A stretch of DNA of 46,571 nucleotides from Natronomicrosphaera sp040876735. Its GTDB lineage: Bacteria > Planctomycetota > Phycisphaerae > Phycisphaerales > Phycisphaeraceae. The position numbers were made by a program, and so were the translations under genes. Under the pieces are notes generated by a model. That model did not search any database. It saw nothing but the letters and a program-made list of their open reading frames with translations, and had not been told where the DNA came from. Shown piece after piece: positions 19,977-29,051 of this stretch. The first letter of the stretch is position 1; every line of letters begins with the position of its first letter. The stretch spans positions 1 through 46,571 of the forward strand of contig JBBDPC010000178.1 of the NCBI GenBank assembly GCA_040876735.1. The letters run 5' to 3'.

Positions 19977-20657
19977 ATGTCGGCACACTTTCAACGGCAG
20001 ATCACCAACCTCAAGCAGACAATCCTCGCACTCGGTGCGCAGGTGGAGCAGGCGGTTCAACGCGCCATCGAAGCGGTGCACGAGCGCGACCCGGACCTGG
20101 CGCAGCGCGTGATTGACGGCGATGAGCAGATCGACATGCTCGAAGTCGACCTGGAAGAGGAATGCCTGCACACACTGGCGCTGCACCAGCCGGTGGCGTT
20201 TGACTTGCGCTACGTGATCGCGGTGCTGAAGATCAACAACGAGCTGGAGCGGATCGGTGACCTGGCGGTGAACATTGCCCAGCAGGCGATGTTTCTGGCC
20301 GAGCAGGCGCAGCCGCCGCACACGTTCGACATGCAGGCGATGAGCGGGCTGGTGCGGCGGATGGTCAAGCAGTCGCTGGATGCGCTGGTGAACATCGACC
20401 CCGCCCTGGCCGAGCGGGTGCGCGAGCAGGACGACGAGGTCGATGCGATCCACCGGGCGATGTACCAGAAGGTGGAGGCCGCCATCGCCGCGGACGTGGC
20501 GCACACCGAGCAGTACATTCACATGCTGAGCGTGTCGCGGAACCTCGAGCGCATGGCCGACCATGCGGTGAACGTGGCCGAGGACGTGGTCTACATGGCC
20601 CGTGGCGAGATTCTGCGCCACACGCCCAAGCCCGACGCATCGGAAAAACCCAAGTAG
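19977..20657 (+). CDS. phoU: phosphate signalling protein PhoU
   Basis: A 226-residue helical protein with the duplicated three-helix PhoU domain: one E(x)2D(x)3-type metal motif in VIDGDEQIDMLEVDLEEEC and one in VREQDDEVDAIHRAMYQKVE. The family binds metal clusters, interacts with PstB and the PhoR-type kinase, and dampens the Pho response when phosphate is plentiful. It is the last gene of the pst operon. Signature RNLERMADHAVNVAEDVVY near the C-terminus is typical. No phoR/phoB pair is present in the window. Confidence 0.94.
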   Translation: MSAHFQRQITNLKQTILALGAQVEQAVQRAIEAVHERDPDLAQRVIDGDEQIDMLEVDLEEECLHTLALHQPVAFDLRYVIAVLKINNELERIGDLAVNIAQQAMFLAEQAQPPHTFDMQAMSGLVRRMVKQSLDALVNIDPALAERVREQDDEVDAIHRAMYQKVEAAIAADVAHTEQYIHMLSVSRNLERMADHAVNVAEDVVYMARGEILRHTPKPDASEKPK

Positions 20658-20680
20658 CCGCGCCGCGCAGCGGAGCGCGG
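20658..20680. terminator. hairpin between convergent phoU and glycoside hydrolase genes
   Basis: CCGCGC (20658-20663) pairs with GCGCGG (20675-20680). It lies in the 31-base gap of two convergent genes, where a bidirectional terminator is expected. There is no clear T-run. Confidence 0.4.
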
Positions 20681-20688
20681 TCCCCCGG

Positions 20689-22716
20689 TTACGCCAGCTC
20701 GATCGCCACCATCGCGTGCCCGTCGACGCGCGGCACGGTGAAGCGGACTTCGCCCTGCCCGGCCTCGAACGGCAGCGCCTCGCCGTCGGGTACGAGCGTC
20801 ACCGCCGCCACCTTCTCCGCCACGTTCTCCGCCACCTTCACGCACACCGGCAGCGCGTGCAGCGGGATCACGTCTTCGATGATGTCGAATCGCTCGCCCC
20901 GCCGCTCGGGCACGTAATGCAGCAGGTGCAGCACGTACCGGCTCGCATCCGCCTGATGGTTGAGCGTGGTCAACAGCGTGCTCGGCCCCTCCACGCGCAC
21001 GAGGCGTTGCGGCAGCAGACGATCGACCGCCGCCTCCAGCAGCGTCCGGCACCAGCGCGGCGCGTTGTCCTGGTACTGGCTGAACAGCGGGTGGGCGAAG
21101 TAGATCACGTTGCCCTGCTGCACGACGGCCGGATAGCTGACCTGGCCGGAAGACGGCGCATGGGCATGGGAGCAGAAGTGACGCCAGGTGCGGTTGAAGT
21201 GGGGCGTTTCGACCTCGGCCAGCGTCCGCGCGCCGTTGGCGGGAGCGACTTCCATAGCCTGCTTGTACATCACGTGCCCGGTGCGCGGCAGGTCGACGGC
21301 GAAGTCGCCAACGGGCACGAGGAAGTCGGGGCGGTAGGGGGCGTCGCCCTTGAGCGTGACGCCGAACAGGTCGCCGGCGAACCGGTCGCCCGCGGGCGTC
21401 AGGCCCGAGCGATGGCTGGCGATCAGCGCGCCGCCGGCGTCGAGGAACTGCTGGAGCTTCGCGGCGAAGGCGTCATCGACGGGAATGGTGTCGGGCAGGA
21501 TGAGCAGCTTGTAGGCGGCGAAGTCGCGGCCGGTGTCGATCAGGTCGAACTGAAGGCGGGCTTCCTGAAGCATGCGCACCGCGCCCATGGCCGGCGCGGG
21601 CAGGCGGGATTGGTCGGTCGCACCGAGGAACTGCTCGGGTGTGAAGACGGCGATCTCGTTGACCGGCGTGGCACGCTCGCACCACGGCTGCTTGCGTGCG
21701 ACGCTGCTGTAGACCTTGCCGATCAGGTCATAGGTGGCGTCGTCGAGCTGGCCGAGCGGCGGAAGCTGGTCGCCGATGGAGCATCGTGCGCCGGTGGCGA
21801 TCATGTGGAAGCATTCGAACTCGAGCGCGGCCTGGTTTTTGTAGGAGTGGAAGTCGCCCCAGGAGGTGTGGAACTTGCCGGTCATGCCGAGGCAGGGGTG
21901 GCCCGCCGGGTCCAGTCCGCGGGCGTAGCGCATGGTGAGGGGGAAGTGGAGGTAGCCCCATCCGCCGGAGGGCAGGGACTCGAGTTCGTAATGCGTGTAA
22001 GCGGGCAGGCTGGCGCGATGGCGGGGGCCGACGTGGCCGGCGTTGTAGAAGATGGTGCAGTCTTTGTCGAACGTGCGGACGTACTCGGTCATCTCCAGCT
22101 TCCACTGGTCGATGATGCGGTTGGCGAAACGTTGGCGGGCGTCGGCGTCGGCGGGGTCGACGCCGGCTTCGTCCATGGCCGCCAGCCAGTGGTGGGCGAG
22201 TGAAAACCTGGGCTGCACGATGTCGAAGAAGAGGCCATCCACCGCGGGCATGGTTTCAAACAGCTCGCGCACGTGGTCCTTGAGGAACTGGCGGTAGCCG
22301 GGGTGGAAGACGTCGCAGTAGCGGTAGAAGCCGGCGTCGAGCGGGGGCGTGCCCATGAGTTGGCCGTGCTCGTCGAGATGCAGCCAGTCGCGGTGCTGGT
22401 GCGCGGTGAACTGGTCCCACTGGACGGTGGTGTAGATCGGCACGCGGATGTCGCGCCGGTGGCAGGCTTCGATCTGCTCGGCCAGGAGGTTTGGACGAGC
22501 GAGGTGCGGGTGGATGCGTTCCGGGTTCTGCTTCGAGTCGTAGTAGAGGTAGCCGTGGTGGCAGCGCGCGAAGGCGGTGACGGAATCGACGTGCGCCCGC
22601 TTGAGCGTGTCGGCGAACCGGTCGGGGTCGAAGTCGGCGCCGATGTGCTCGATGTGCTCGCTGGTGTGAAAGTCCAGGTGGATCTGACGGAAACGCAGGT
22701 CTGTCGCGGCGGTCAT
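20689..22716 (-). CDS. putative glycoside hydrolase (GHL6 / beta-galactosidase trimerisation-domain type)
   Basis: A 675-residue protein without an evident signal peptide. The N-terminal half looks like a TIM barrel of the hypothetical glycosyl hydrolase 6 type: HLDFHTSEHIEHIG, FARCHHGYLYYDSK, VPIYTTVQWDQF, DGLFFDIVQPRF with possible acidic catalytic residues. Residues about 400-540 resemble the GH42 trimerisation domain, a Rossmann-like fold with LLILPDTIPVDDAFAAKLQQFLDAGGALIASHRSG. A small beta domain closes the chain. The family is often labelled alpha-L-fucosidase or beta-galactosidase-like but activity is unproven. The start at 22716 begins at the homologous region; the frame upstream is open but atypical. 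Monocistronic by context. Confidence 0.72.
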   Translation of the reverse strand: MTAATDLRFRQIHLDFHTSEHIEHIGADFDPDRFADTLKRAHVDSVTAFARCHHGYLYYDSKQNPERIHPHLARPNLLAEQIEACHRRDIRVPIYTTVQWDQFTAHQHRDWLHLDEHGQLMGTPPLDAGFYRYCDVFHPGYRQFLKDHVRELFETMPAVDGLFFDIVQPRFSLAHHWLAAMDEAGVDPADADARQRFANRIIDQWKLEMTEYVRTFDKDCTIFYNAGHVGPRHRASLPAYTHYELESLPSGGWGYLHFPLTMRYARGLDPAGHPCLGMTGKFHTSWGDFHSYKNQAALEFECFHMIATGARCSIGDQLPPLGQLDDATYDLIGKVYSSVARKQPWCERATPVNEIAVFTPEQFLGATDQSRLPAPAMGAVRMLQEARLQFDLIDTGRDFAAYKLLILPDTIPVDDAFAAKLQQFLDAGGALIASHRSGLTPAGDRFAGDLFGVTLKGDAPYRPDFLVPVGDFAVDLPRTGHVMYKQAMEVAPANGARTLAEVETPHFNRTWRHFCSHAHAPSSGQVSYPAVVQQGNVIYFAHPLFSQYQDNAPRWCRTLLEAAVDRLLPQRLVRVEGPSTLLTTLNHQADASRYVLHLLHYVPERRGERFDIIEDVIPLHALPVCVKVAENVAEKVAAVTLVPDGEALPFEAGQGEVRFTVPRVDGHAMVAIELA

Positions 22717-23421
22717 GGGCTCGGCTCGCAGGCTTAGGGGAATCAGGTCAGGCAAACGAGCCGGCCATGATAGCGACCCTCGCACGGCAGCGGTGGGAGC
22801 CATGGCCTGACGGCTTGCCGCGAAGAGGCGAAGGGCGCGAAGGGGCAGATGGGTAGAAGTGGGATGGGAACCGAGCCGGACTCTGCGCGCCCGGTCCGGG
22901 GCCACAGGCGCCAGCGCTGTGCAACGCGTGTGAAAACCGAAAAGCACGCGGGCCAAATAGCCCCCGGCTTGCCAGAGCGCGTGGTGTCACCGTAAGCCCC
23001 GCAAACTCCCCGGCAACCGGGGCAGACTGCAGTTGGCCACGCGACGAAGAGTGTCGGGAGGTGAGCGACGGGGCGCGGGTGAAGGGAAAGGCTCAAACAT
23101 TCCCCCGCGAGGCGAAAATGGCAGCAAAAAAGTCTGGACAAGTCACAGACGCTGTTGTACGCTTACACGTGTCAGCATCTCCATCCATCCTTTCTATGGG
23201 TGGGGCCGCCATGTTGTTGGAGTCTCACGTGACATGCCACGCAGGTTGAGCCGGTCTGCGACCAGGCGCCTGGTTTGGCCGACGGGGGAAAGGAGGTGGC
23301 GGTGCACTTGCCGTGCGTCCCGGCAGATGTTGCAACCTGCTATCGAGTCAAGTCTTTCGTATATGCATGCTTGCTCTTTGATTGGCCCATTTCATCTAAC
23401 TCTTTTTTTGGAGGAACTTTA
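22717..23421. other. 705-base intergenic region between divergent genes
   Basis: No convincing gene is present. It must hold promoters for the hydrolase (minus) and the PEP-CTERM gene (plus). A small perfect hairpin CCCCGG-CAA-CCGGGG lies at 23008-23022. The last 90 bases are AT-rich, contain TATATG (23360-23365) as a possible -10 box, and end with a strong RBS, GGAGG (23410-23414), seven bases before the GTG at 23422. Confidence 0.5.
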
Positions 23422-23982
23422 GTGGTAAATATCAAGTATCTTGTTTGTTCGGCCGCGGTGGCTCTGGCACTTGGTTTCGGCGCCCAGACCCAGGCGGAGG
23501 TGATCGACTTCGATGACATGGATGCCAGCGATGAGCCGGCGGTGCCGACCGTCACGCTTGGCGACGGCACCGAGGTGACCTTCACCAACATTCACCTCTA
23601 CGACGGGCCGGCCCACACGCCCGAAAACTCGCCCTACGGCCATGAAGATGGCGAAGGCGACGGCTGGTTCATTGACTTCAGCAACGACATCGAGGTTCCG
23701 AGCCTTTGGGTCTTCAAGTCGCAATGGAGCAGCGATGATCCCAACCCCACCGTCAGCGGTATGCTCAATGGCTCAAGCGTGTGGAGCTATGAACTGACCG
23801 CGCCCGACGGGGACTGGGCGGAAGTGACGGTTGGCGCTGGGCAGACCATCGACCAACTGGTCTTCACCGACTACACCGACACCCACATCGATACCCTGAC
23901 CATCGTCCCCGAGCCCGCCAGCCTCGCGCTGCTGGGCCTTGGCGGGCTGGCGCTGCTGGGTCGCCGGCGTCGGCAGGCCTGA
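23422..23982 (+). CDS. secreted PEP-CTERM protein
   Basis: A 186-residue exported protein. The first 25 residues are a signal peptide (YLVCSAAVALALGFGAQTQA). The C-terminus is a canonical PEP-CTERM sorting tail: VPEPASLALLGLGGLALLG followed by RRRRQA. The family is cut and anchored or released by exosortase, often in exopolysaccharide-producing bacteria. The middle part is acidic, beta-rich and has no recognised domain. The start is GTG at 23422 because of the GGAGG seven bases upstream; a longer frame from 23275 would place the signal peptide internally. A very strong terminator follows (24014-24050), so the gene is monocistronic. Confidence 0.85.
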   Translation: MVNIKYLVCSAAVALALGFGAQTQAEVIDFDDMDASDEPAVPTVTLGDGTEVTFTNIHLYDGPAHTPENSPYGHEDGEGDGWFIDFSNDIEVPSLWVFKSQWSSDDPNPTVSGMLNGSSVWSYELTAPDGDWAEVTVGAGQTIDQLVFTDYTDTHIDTLTIVPEPASLALLGLGGLALLGRRRRQA

Positions 23983-24013
23983 AGCAGGTCGAAGTGTTTG
24001 TGAAATCAATCAG

Positions 24014-24050
24014 GCGAAGCGCCGTGGCATGCGGCGCTTCGCTTTTTTTT
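24014..24050 (+). terminator. strong intrinsic terminator after the PEP-CTERM gene
   Basis: An 11-bp perfect stem (GCGAAGCGCCG / CGGCGCTTCGC) with a 7-base loop is directly followed by eight T residues (24043-24050). This is the clearest intrinsic terminator of the window. Confidence 0.92.
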
Positions 24051-24133
24051 GTGGCCCATGCCCACGGCTGGCAGGGACAGGACGGCGGGTGAACGCGGGG
24101 ACAAGCGGCGGTTGGCAGCGGTCGCACCACGCC

Positions 24134-26029
24134 CTAGCTGCCGACCTGCTGTTGGATCGTCGCGAGCACGCGGTCGGTCTCACGCACTTCGCCGGCCTGC
24201 TGCAGCTTCTCGACGTACATCATGCCCAGGCGGTACCAGTTGCTCTGCCGCTGGAACTCGAGGTAGATGTCGCGCGGGCGGTCGATCATCGCCCACGTTT
24301 CGTCATACAGCCGAAGCACGCGGTCCTCCAGGCCCGCCTCGTGCAGCATCGCTTCCGTGCGCTCGACCGCATCGAGCACGAACGGCCCGGCATTGGCGTA
24401 GCGCTGGATCACGTCTTCATAGCAGCGGCCGGCCTTGACGAAGTCGCCCGCCGTCTCCCACATCTGCCCTTGTTCCATACGGATCTCGGCCGCCAGGTCG
24501 TGCCGACGACGGAACATCTGAAACATCCGCTCCCAGACCGCGTTCTGATCGTCCAGGTCCTCAATCGTCCGCACCATCGGCCGAAGCACCACCACCGCGA
24601 AGTCCGGGTAGTCCTGCCCGCACAACCGCATCACCACCTCCGCCCACTCACGCTTCTGCGCCAGCGTCATCTCGCCCGACTCGGCCAGGTAGGCGAGCAT
24701 CAGCCAGCCCGGCAGGTGGCCGTGCGACTGACGCAGCCCCGCTTCGAGCAGCGCCAGTTGCGATGGCATGTCCGCGGAGCGTGGCGTGGGCGCGGCCGGC
24801 GCGTCGTCGTCACCGTCGGCTTCCGGCATCACCAGCGGGTCGGGGAGGTCGTGACGTCCTTCCGCGCGGGCGATCGCGTGCAGACGGATGACCGCATCGG
24901 TCATTGCCACGGCCGCGTACCGCCGGGCCTCGTTCGTGCCGATCAGCTCCGCCAGCAGCGAGACGTAGCTGTCGTCGACCCACTGGCGGGTCTGGGGGTC
25001 ACGGGTGACGCCGCGCACCCCCTGGTAGGCGGCGTATCGGCCGTGGTTGAAGTCCCACCGGCCGGCCTGCCCCTGCTGCTGGAGGAAGCCGACCCACGCA
25101 TGGCTGACCTGCGAGCTGTTCCCGCGGGTGTAGACCGCCGGCACACCGATCGCCTTGCCCACCGTCACCGCGTAGTGCGCCTGGTCGGCGCAGACGCCGC
25201 CGAACGCGCGAATGTTGGGCAGGTTGAACCCTTCCTCCGTCACCCGCTTGGGCACGCCCCGGCGGAAGTGCTCGTGGTCGTATTCGATCGTGAAAAACAG
25301 CCGGCCAACCTGGCGATGACCCGCGTGCTCGCGCAGCGCCCACTGCATCTCCTCGACGCTGGCGCCGATGTCGACGATGTAGATCAGCAGCTCGACGGGC
25401 ACGTTGCGGATGCCGAAAAACATCTGCCGTTCGTGGCCCGCGTAGTAGTCGAACAGCTCCAGCGGTTCGGGGGGATAGACGGTGTTCTCGTTGATGCGCA
25501 CCGTCAGGTCGCGATCGTGCACGACGCTGATGGCGGCGGCGAGCTCGGCGTAAGTCTCCAGATGTTCGCCGCGCCGCTCGCGCAACGTGTCGAGCACCTG
25601 GTACACCTGCGGCACCTGGTTGTCGGGCTTGATGGCGAAGGTGATCGCATGCGCCAGCCGGGGGTTGGCCCGCAGGTAGCCGAGCACGGCGCGGCGGTCG
25701 ATGGTGTCCGCCTCGTCGAGTTGCGTCACCAGCCGTCGGGCGAAGCCGGCCTCGCGGAAGGCGTCGGCGTCGGTGGCCGGGGCGTAAGCGAGCACCTGGT
25801 CGAACAGGCGGTCCACGGCCTGGCGGGCGGCGCGGAAATCGCCCGTCTCCTCCAACGCGTCAAGAATCACGCCGACGCGCTCGCGGACCGCTTCGGCGTG
25901 AGGGGCGACGGCCTGCTGCGCCTCGCGCGGCGACGCGCTGCGGCGCGGCTGGGCCAGCGCATCGGTCGCGGCCAACGCCAACACGCAGATCAACGCCAGC
26001 CATCGTCCGCTCGTCAGGCCGTTCATCAT
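24134..26029 (-). CDS. secreted transglutaminase-like protein with helical repeats
   Basis: A 631-residue protein with a signal peptide (1-26, ending ATDALAQ). A transglutaminase-like core lies near residues 220-340: the catalytic Cys in FGGVCADQAHYAVTVGKAIG (about 280), His in VSHAWVGF (about 310) and Asp in WDFNHGRY (about 325). The C-terminal third is helical and TPR-like (EQGQMWETAGDFVKAGRCYE). Bacterial members act as proteases, cross-linkers or peptidoglycan/cell-surface modifying enzymes; which applies here is unknown. The start at 26029 has AGGGA six bases upstream; a second ATG follows at once. The next gene on minus, the HNH protein, is 113 bases upstream. Confidence 0.75.
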   Translation of the reverse strand: MMNGLTSGRWLALICVLALAATDALAQPRRSASPREAQQAVAPHAEAVRERVGVILDALEETGDFRAARQAVDRLFDQVLAYAPATDADAFREAGFARRLVTQLDEADTIDRRAVLGYLRANPRLAHAITFAIKPDNQVPQVYQVLDTLRERRGEHLETYAELAAAISVVHDRDLTVRINENTVYPPEPLELFDYYAGHERQMFFGIRNVPVELLIYIVDIGASVEEMQWALREHAGHRQVGRLFFTIEYDHEHFRRGVPKRVTEEGFNLPNIRAFGGVCADQAHYAVTVGKAIGVPAVYTRGNSSQVSHAWVGFLQQQGQAGRWDFNHGRYAAYQGVRGVTRDPQTRQWVDDSYVSLLAELIGTNEARRYAAVAMTDAVIRLHAIARAEGRHDLPDPLVMPEADGDDDAPAAPTPRSADMPSQLALLEAGLRQSHGHLPGWLMLAYLAESGEMTLAQKREWAEVVMRLCGQDYPDFAVVVLRPMVRTIEDLDDQNAVWERMFQMFRRRHDLAAEIRMEQGQMWETAGDFVKAGRCYEDVIQRYANAGPFVLDAVERTEAMLHEAGLEDRVLRLYDETWAMIDRPRDIYLEFQRQSNWYRLGMMYVEKLQQAGEVRETDRVLATIQQQVGS

Positions 26030-26142
26030 GCCATGTCCCTCGGTGGTCCCGGAAGTGCCGTCAGATGCCCCCGCAATCGCCCGATTGTCCCGGCACGCAT
26101 GCCGCAAGACAAGCATCTGTTGGAACGGCCACGCAGCGGTGG

Positions 26143-26778
26143 TTATTTCAACTCAACCGACCAGTAGGCGTGATCGAGGAATGCCCGCCACGACGCGTAC
26201 TTGTCGCTGCCGAGGCGGAGGCTGATCATCGGGTTGCGCGTCGGCTTGACGGGCTTGCGGACCAGGTGCATCCGGGCCTGGTCGGGCGTTCGGCCGCCCT
26301 TTTTCGCATTGCAGCGCGTGCAGGCGCAGACGAGGTTGGTCCACGAGCTGACGCCGCCGAGCGTGCGCGGGTTGACGTGGTCCAGGCTCAACTCGCTGGT
26401 GGGAAACCGCTTGCCGCAATACTGGCAGGTGTTGTGGTCGCGGGCGAAGATGTTGCGGCGGTTGAGCTTCACGTCCTGCCGGGGAAGCTGGTCGTACCCC
26501 AGCAGGCGAATCACCTTGGGCACCGCCAGGTCGATGCGAACCGTGCGGACCCACTCGTAAGCGTCCGGCTCAAGGCGGGCGAACTGGTCGCGCGTGGTGG
26601 AGACGTCGGTCCAGGCCTCGAAATCGTGGGCGGTGTAGGAGCCGTCGTCGACGCGGATGACCTCGGCCAGGTCGCGGCAAAGCAGTGAGAACGCACGGCG
26701 AGCGTCCACGACGCGGATGGCCATCCACATCTTGTTCAGCACCAGCACGTGGCTGTTCAGGGCCGTTGTTCCGCTCAT
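26143..26778 (-). CDS. HNH endonuclease domain protein
   Basis: A 211-residue protein. The C-terminal half has a zinc-type HNH nuclease domain: CQYCGKRF, then LDHVNPRTLGG, then TNLVCACTRCNAKKGG, which supplies the two Cys pairs and the catalytic His. The N-terminus (TALNSHVLVLNKMWMAIRVVDARRAFSLL) is typical of a stand-alone HNH family widespread in planctomycetes and cyanobacteria, in which no selfish-element context is obvious. The start at 26778 is where homology begins. No partner methyltransferase or integrase is nearby, so restriction is not supported; DNA repair or an unknown role is possible. Confidence 0.85.
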   Translation of the reverse strand: MSGTTALNSHVLVLNKMWMAIRVVDARRAFSLLCRDLAEVIRVDDGSYTAHDFEAWTDVSTTRDQFARLEPDAYEWVRTVRIDLAVPKVIRLLGYDQLPRQDVKLNRRNIFARDHNTCQYCGKRFPTSELSLDHVNPRTLGGVSSWTNLVCACTRCNAKKGGRTPDQARMHLVRKPVKPTRNPMISLRLGSDKYASWRAFLDHAYWSVELK

Positions 26779-26929
26779 GGACAAGTCCTGTGCGGGCCTG
26801 ATCGTACGGGGAATCCCGATGCACCGGATGGTAGCTGCGTGGCCGCGGAAGGGCAACTTGCGGCGATGTCAGCCTTTGATGAGGGGGACGCCCCGACACA
26901 CACCCCACACCCCACGCCCCACGCTTTCT

Positions 26930-28624
26930 TCACGCCGCCGACGTCGCCTCCCCCGCCGTCAGGCCCACCTGCCCATACGCGGCCGTAAAGTGGAACGTGC
27001 TCCCCCGCCCCGGCTCGCTCTCGACCCAGATCCGCCCGCCCCAGCTTTCCACGATCGACTTCACCGACGCCAGCCCCACCCCGCGCCCGCTCACCGCCCC
27101 CGCCTCCCGCTGTCGGCCGCGCTGGAACGGCTGGAACACCCGCGCCGCGTCCTCCGCCTCGATCCCGCTGCCCGTGTCCGCCACGCTGAACTGGTACGCA
27201 TCCGCCTGCGCCACGCACCGCACCGTCACCCGCCTCGGCTCGGCGTCGAGCATGTACTTCACCGCATTCTCCAGCAGGTTCTGAAACACCTGCCGCACCC
27301 GGTTGCGGTCCGCCAGCACCGTCGGCAGGGGCGACTCGATCACCAGCTCCACGTCCGCCTTCTCCAGGTCGTACTGCAAGCTGCCCGCCAGCTCGCGGAC
27401 GAAGCGGTCCAGGTCGATCGGTTCCCGCCGGCCCGGCCGGGTGCGCAGGCGGGACAGCTCCAGCAGGTCGTCGATCATCTCCGTCTGCTGCCGGGCGTTG
27501 GCGGCGATGCGGTCCAGCTTCGTTCGGCCGTCGTCGTCCAGGCGCGTGCCATGCTTGCGCAGCATCATGCCCGCGAGGCCGACGATGTTGCGCACCGGGG
27601 CGACAAGGTCGTGGCTCACCGCCTGGAGAAAGGCGTTCTTGTCTTCGATTTCCGTGTTCAGCCGGTCGTTGACGTGGCGCAGCTCGGCCGTGCGGTCGCG
27701 CACCTTCTGTTCGAGCTGTTCGTTGGCCTGCTCGAGCTGGCGGTAGGTGGCGGCGAGGGTGCGGGCCATCTCGTTGAACTGCCGGGCGAGCAGGCCCACT
27801 TCGTCGTTGGTGGTCACGGCCACGGGCGCGGGGCTGCGGCGGGCGGCCAGGTCGCGTGTGGCGGCCACCAGGTCGCGCAGCGGGCCGGTCCACCGTCGCA
27901 CCGCCACGAACACCGCCGGCAGGGCGATGAGCACGATCAACCCCATCGCCCCGAGCTGCGCCGCTCGCAGCCGGTCCAGCGCCGCCGCCATGGTCGGGTC
28001 CCGCATCGCCAGCACCACCTGCCCCTGGTACGTCCGCCCGGATGTGGCGGCCGAGGGATGGTCCGGCATCGGCGGATCCCAGATCCCCAACCGACGGACC
28101 ACCACCGAGCGGTCGGCGTCCAGCGCCAATCCCTCCAGGGGGATGCACGCCTCGCCCGGCTGCCGGGCCAGGGCCGCCTCGTACAACGCCCACGCCGTCG
28201 GGTCCATCACCCGCTGATGCACCCGCTCGCCTGCCCCGTCCTGGACGAGCACAAACGCCACACGCTGGTCCAGGCTCAGCAACCGCACCGCCCGGCTGGC
28301 CAGCGGCGACCAGCCCTCGTCGATCTGCCCCGCCAGTGCCCCGGCCACCACCTGCCCGAACTGCTGCACCGTCTCGCGATGCCGGTCGATCAACGCCTCG
28401 TGCGCAATCTGGTTCAGCCAGTACCCGCCCAGCGCCATCGGCAGGATCACCAGCGCCAATGCCCAGATCAGCATCCGCCAGCGCAGCGACGCCGTCGGCC
28501 GCAACGGCTCGGCCTCCTCCGATTTCAACCTGAGCACGGACGCGTCGATGAGCAACCTCGTGAATGACCAACAGGCGTGCGGACCGTTCGCCGAACCTGA
28601 TACTGCATCGGCACTTCCCGCCAC
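26930..28624 (-). CDS. membrane sensor histidine kinase
   Basis: A protein of about 564 residues. Two membrane helices (about 50-72 and 222-245) flank an extracytoplasmic sensor region without recognised fold. A HAMP segment (RRWTGPLRDLVAATRDLA) and a coiled coil precede the DHp box VSHDLVAPVRNIVGLA (phospho-His near 335). The ATPase lobe shows N box NRVRQVFQNLLENAVKY, G1 VADTGSGIEAED and G2 GRGVGLASVKSIVE. I chose a GTG start at 28624 because GGAGGAGG lies ten bases upstream; an ATG at 28693 would add a glycine/arginine-rich, hairpin-encoded stretch. No response regulator gene is adjacent, so the partner is unknown. Confidence 0.85.
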   Translation of the reverse strand: MAGSADAVSGSANGPHACWSFTRLLIDASVLRLKSEEAEPLRPTASLRWRMLIWALALVILPMALGGYWLNQIAHEALIDRHRETVQQFGQVVAGALAGQIDEGWSPLASRAVRLLSLDQRVAFVLVQDGAGERVHQRVMDPTAWALYEAALARQPGEACIPLEGLALDADRSVVVRRLGIWDPPMPDHPSAATSGRTYQGQVVLAMRDPTMAAALDRLRAAQLGAMGLIVLIALPAVFVAVRRWTGPLRDLVAATRDLAARRSPAPVAVTTNDEVGLLARQFNEMARTLAATYRQLEQANEQLEQKVRDRTAELRHVNDRLNTEIEDKNAFLQAVSHDLVAPVRNIVGLAGMMLRKHGTRLDDDGRTKLDRIAANARQQTEMIDDLLELSRLRTRPGRREPIDLDRFVRELAGSLQYDLEKADVELVIESPLPTVLADRNRVRQVFQNLLENAVKYMLDAEPRRVTVRCVAQADAYQFSVADTGSGIEAEDAARVFQPFQRGRQREAGAVSGRGVGLASVKSIVESWGGRIWVESEPGRGSTFHFTAAYGQVGLTAGEATSAA

Positions 28625-29051
28625 GCGAATTAGGCCTCCTCCGCCTGACCGGCCACCCCGCCCCCTCCCCCCGGGGCGGTCATCCATCGCCAATGCCCGG
28701 CAGGTGCAGGGCTTGCGCCATGACCGCCGCAGGGCCAGGGCGTCACCGGCTTACCGGGCGTCGTGATGTTCCAAGGCTGTGTCCAGCAGCATGTTACGTT
28801 CATCCATCCTCGCCGCGGCCGTGACAGGGGGGAGCCATCTTCGGCGGGTCGTGGCAACCATTTCAAAGTGGGGCGGGCGGGACGCCCGCCCCACGGGGAA
28901 AGGTTCCCGCGACGAGAGCCTGACCCTCCATAAGGGGGCGTCGCGCTGAGTTCGTGCGCAGGGGGGTGACGTTCGCCGGTGGTTTCGCGCCGTCGCGTTG
29001 CTCCCGCCGGCATCTGCGGGCATCATCAGGGGCATGTGCGGCCATGGTGTC
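28625..29051. other. 427-base intergenic region with a perfect GC hairpin
   Basis: No supported gene was found. The region holds a perfect 12-bp hairpin, GTGGGGCGGGCG (28868-28879) and CGCCCGCCCCAC (28883-28894), and a GC-rich inverted repeat near 28660-28680. It separates the divergent kinase gene and the P-loop kinase gene, so promoters for both must lie here, but none is clear. Confidence 0.5.

Noticed and set aside
22985..23110. Possible riboswitch before the PEP-CTERM gene (GGCAACCGG and nearby G-rich stretches)
   Set aside because: Only one small hairpin is clear; no conserved core of a SAM, cobalamin or c-di-GMP riboswitch could be matched and the distance to the gene is large.
26143..26778. 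HNH protein as part of a restriction or homing system
   Set aside because: No methyltransferase, intron or intein features are nearby; stand-alone genes of this type are common.
28751..28804. 18-codon minus-strand ORF (MDERNMLLDTALEHHDAR) with GAGG upstream
   Set aside because: Too short and without a family; may be a gene remnant but nothing nearby continues it convincingly in any frame.
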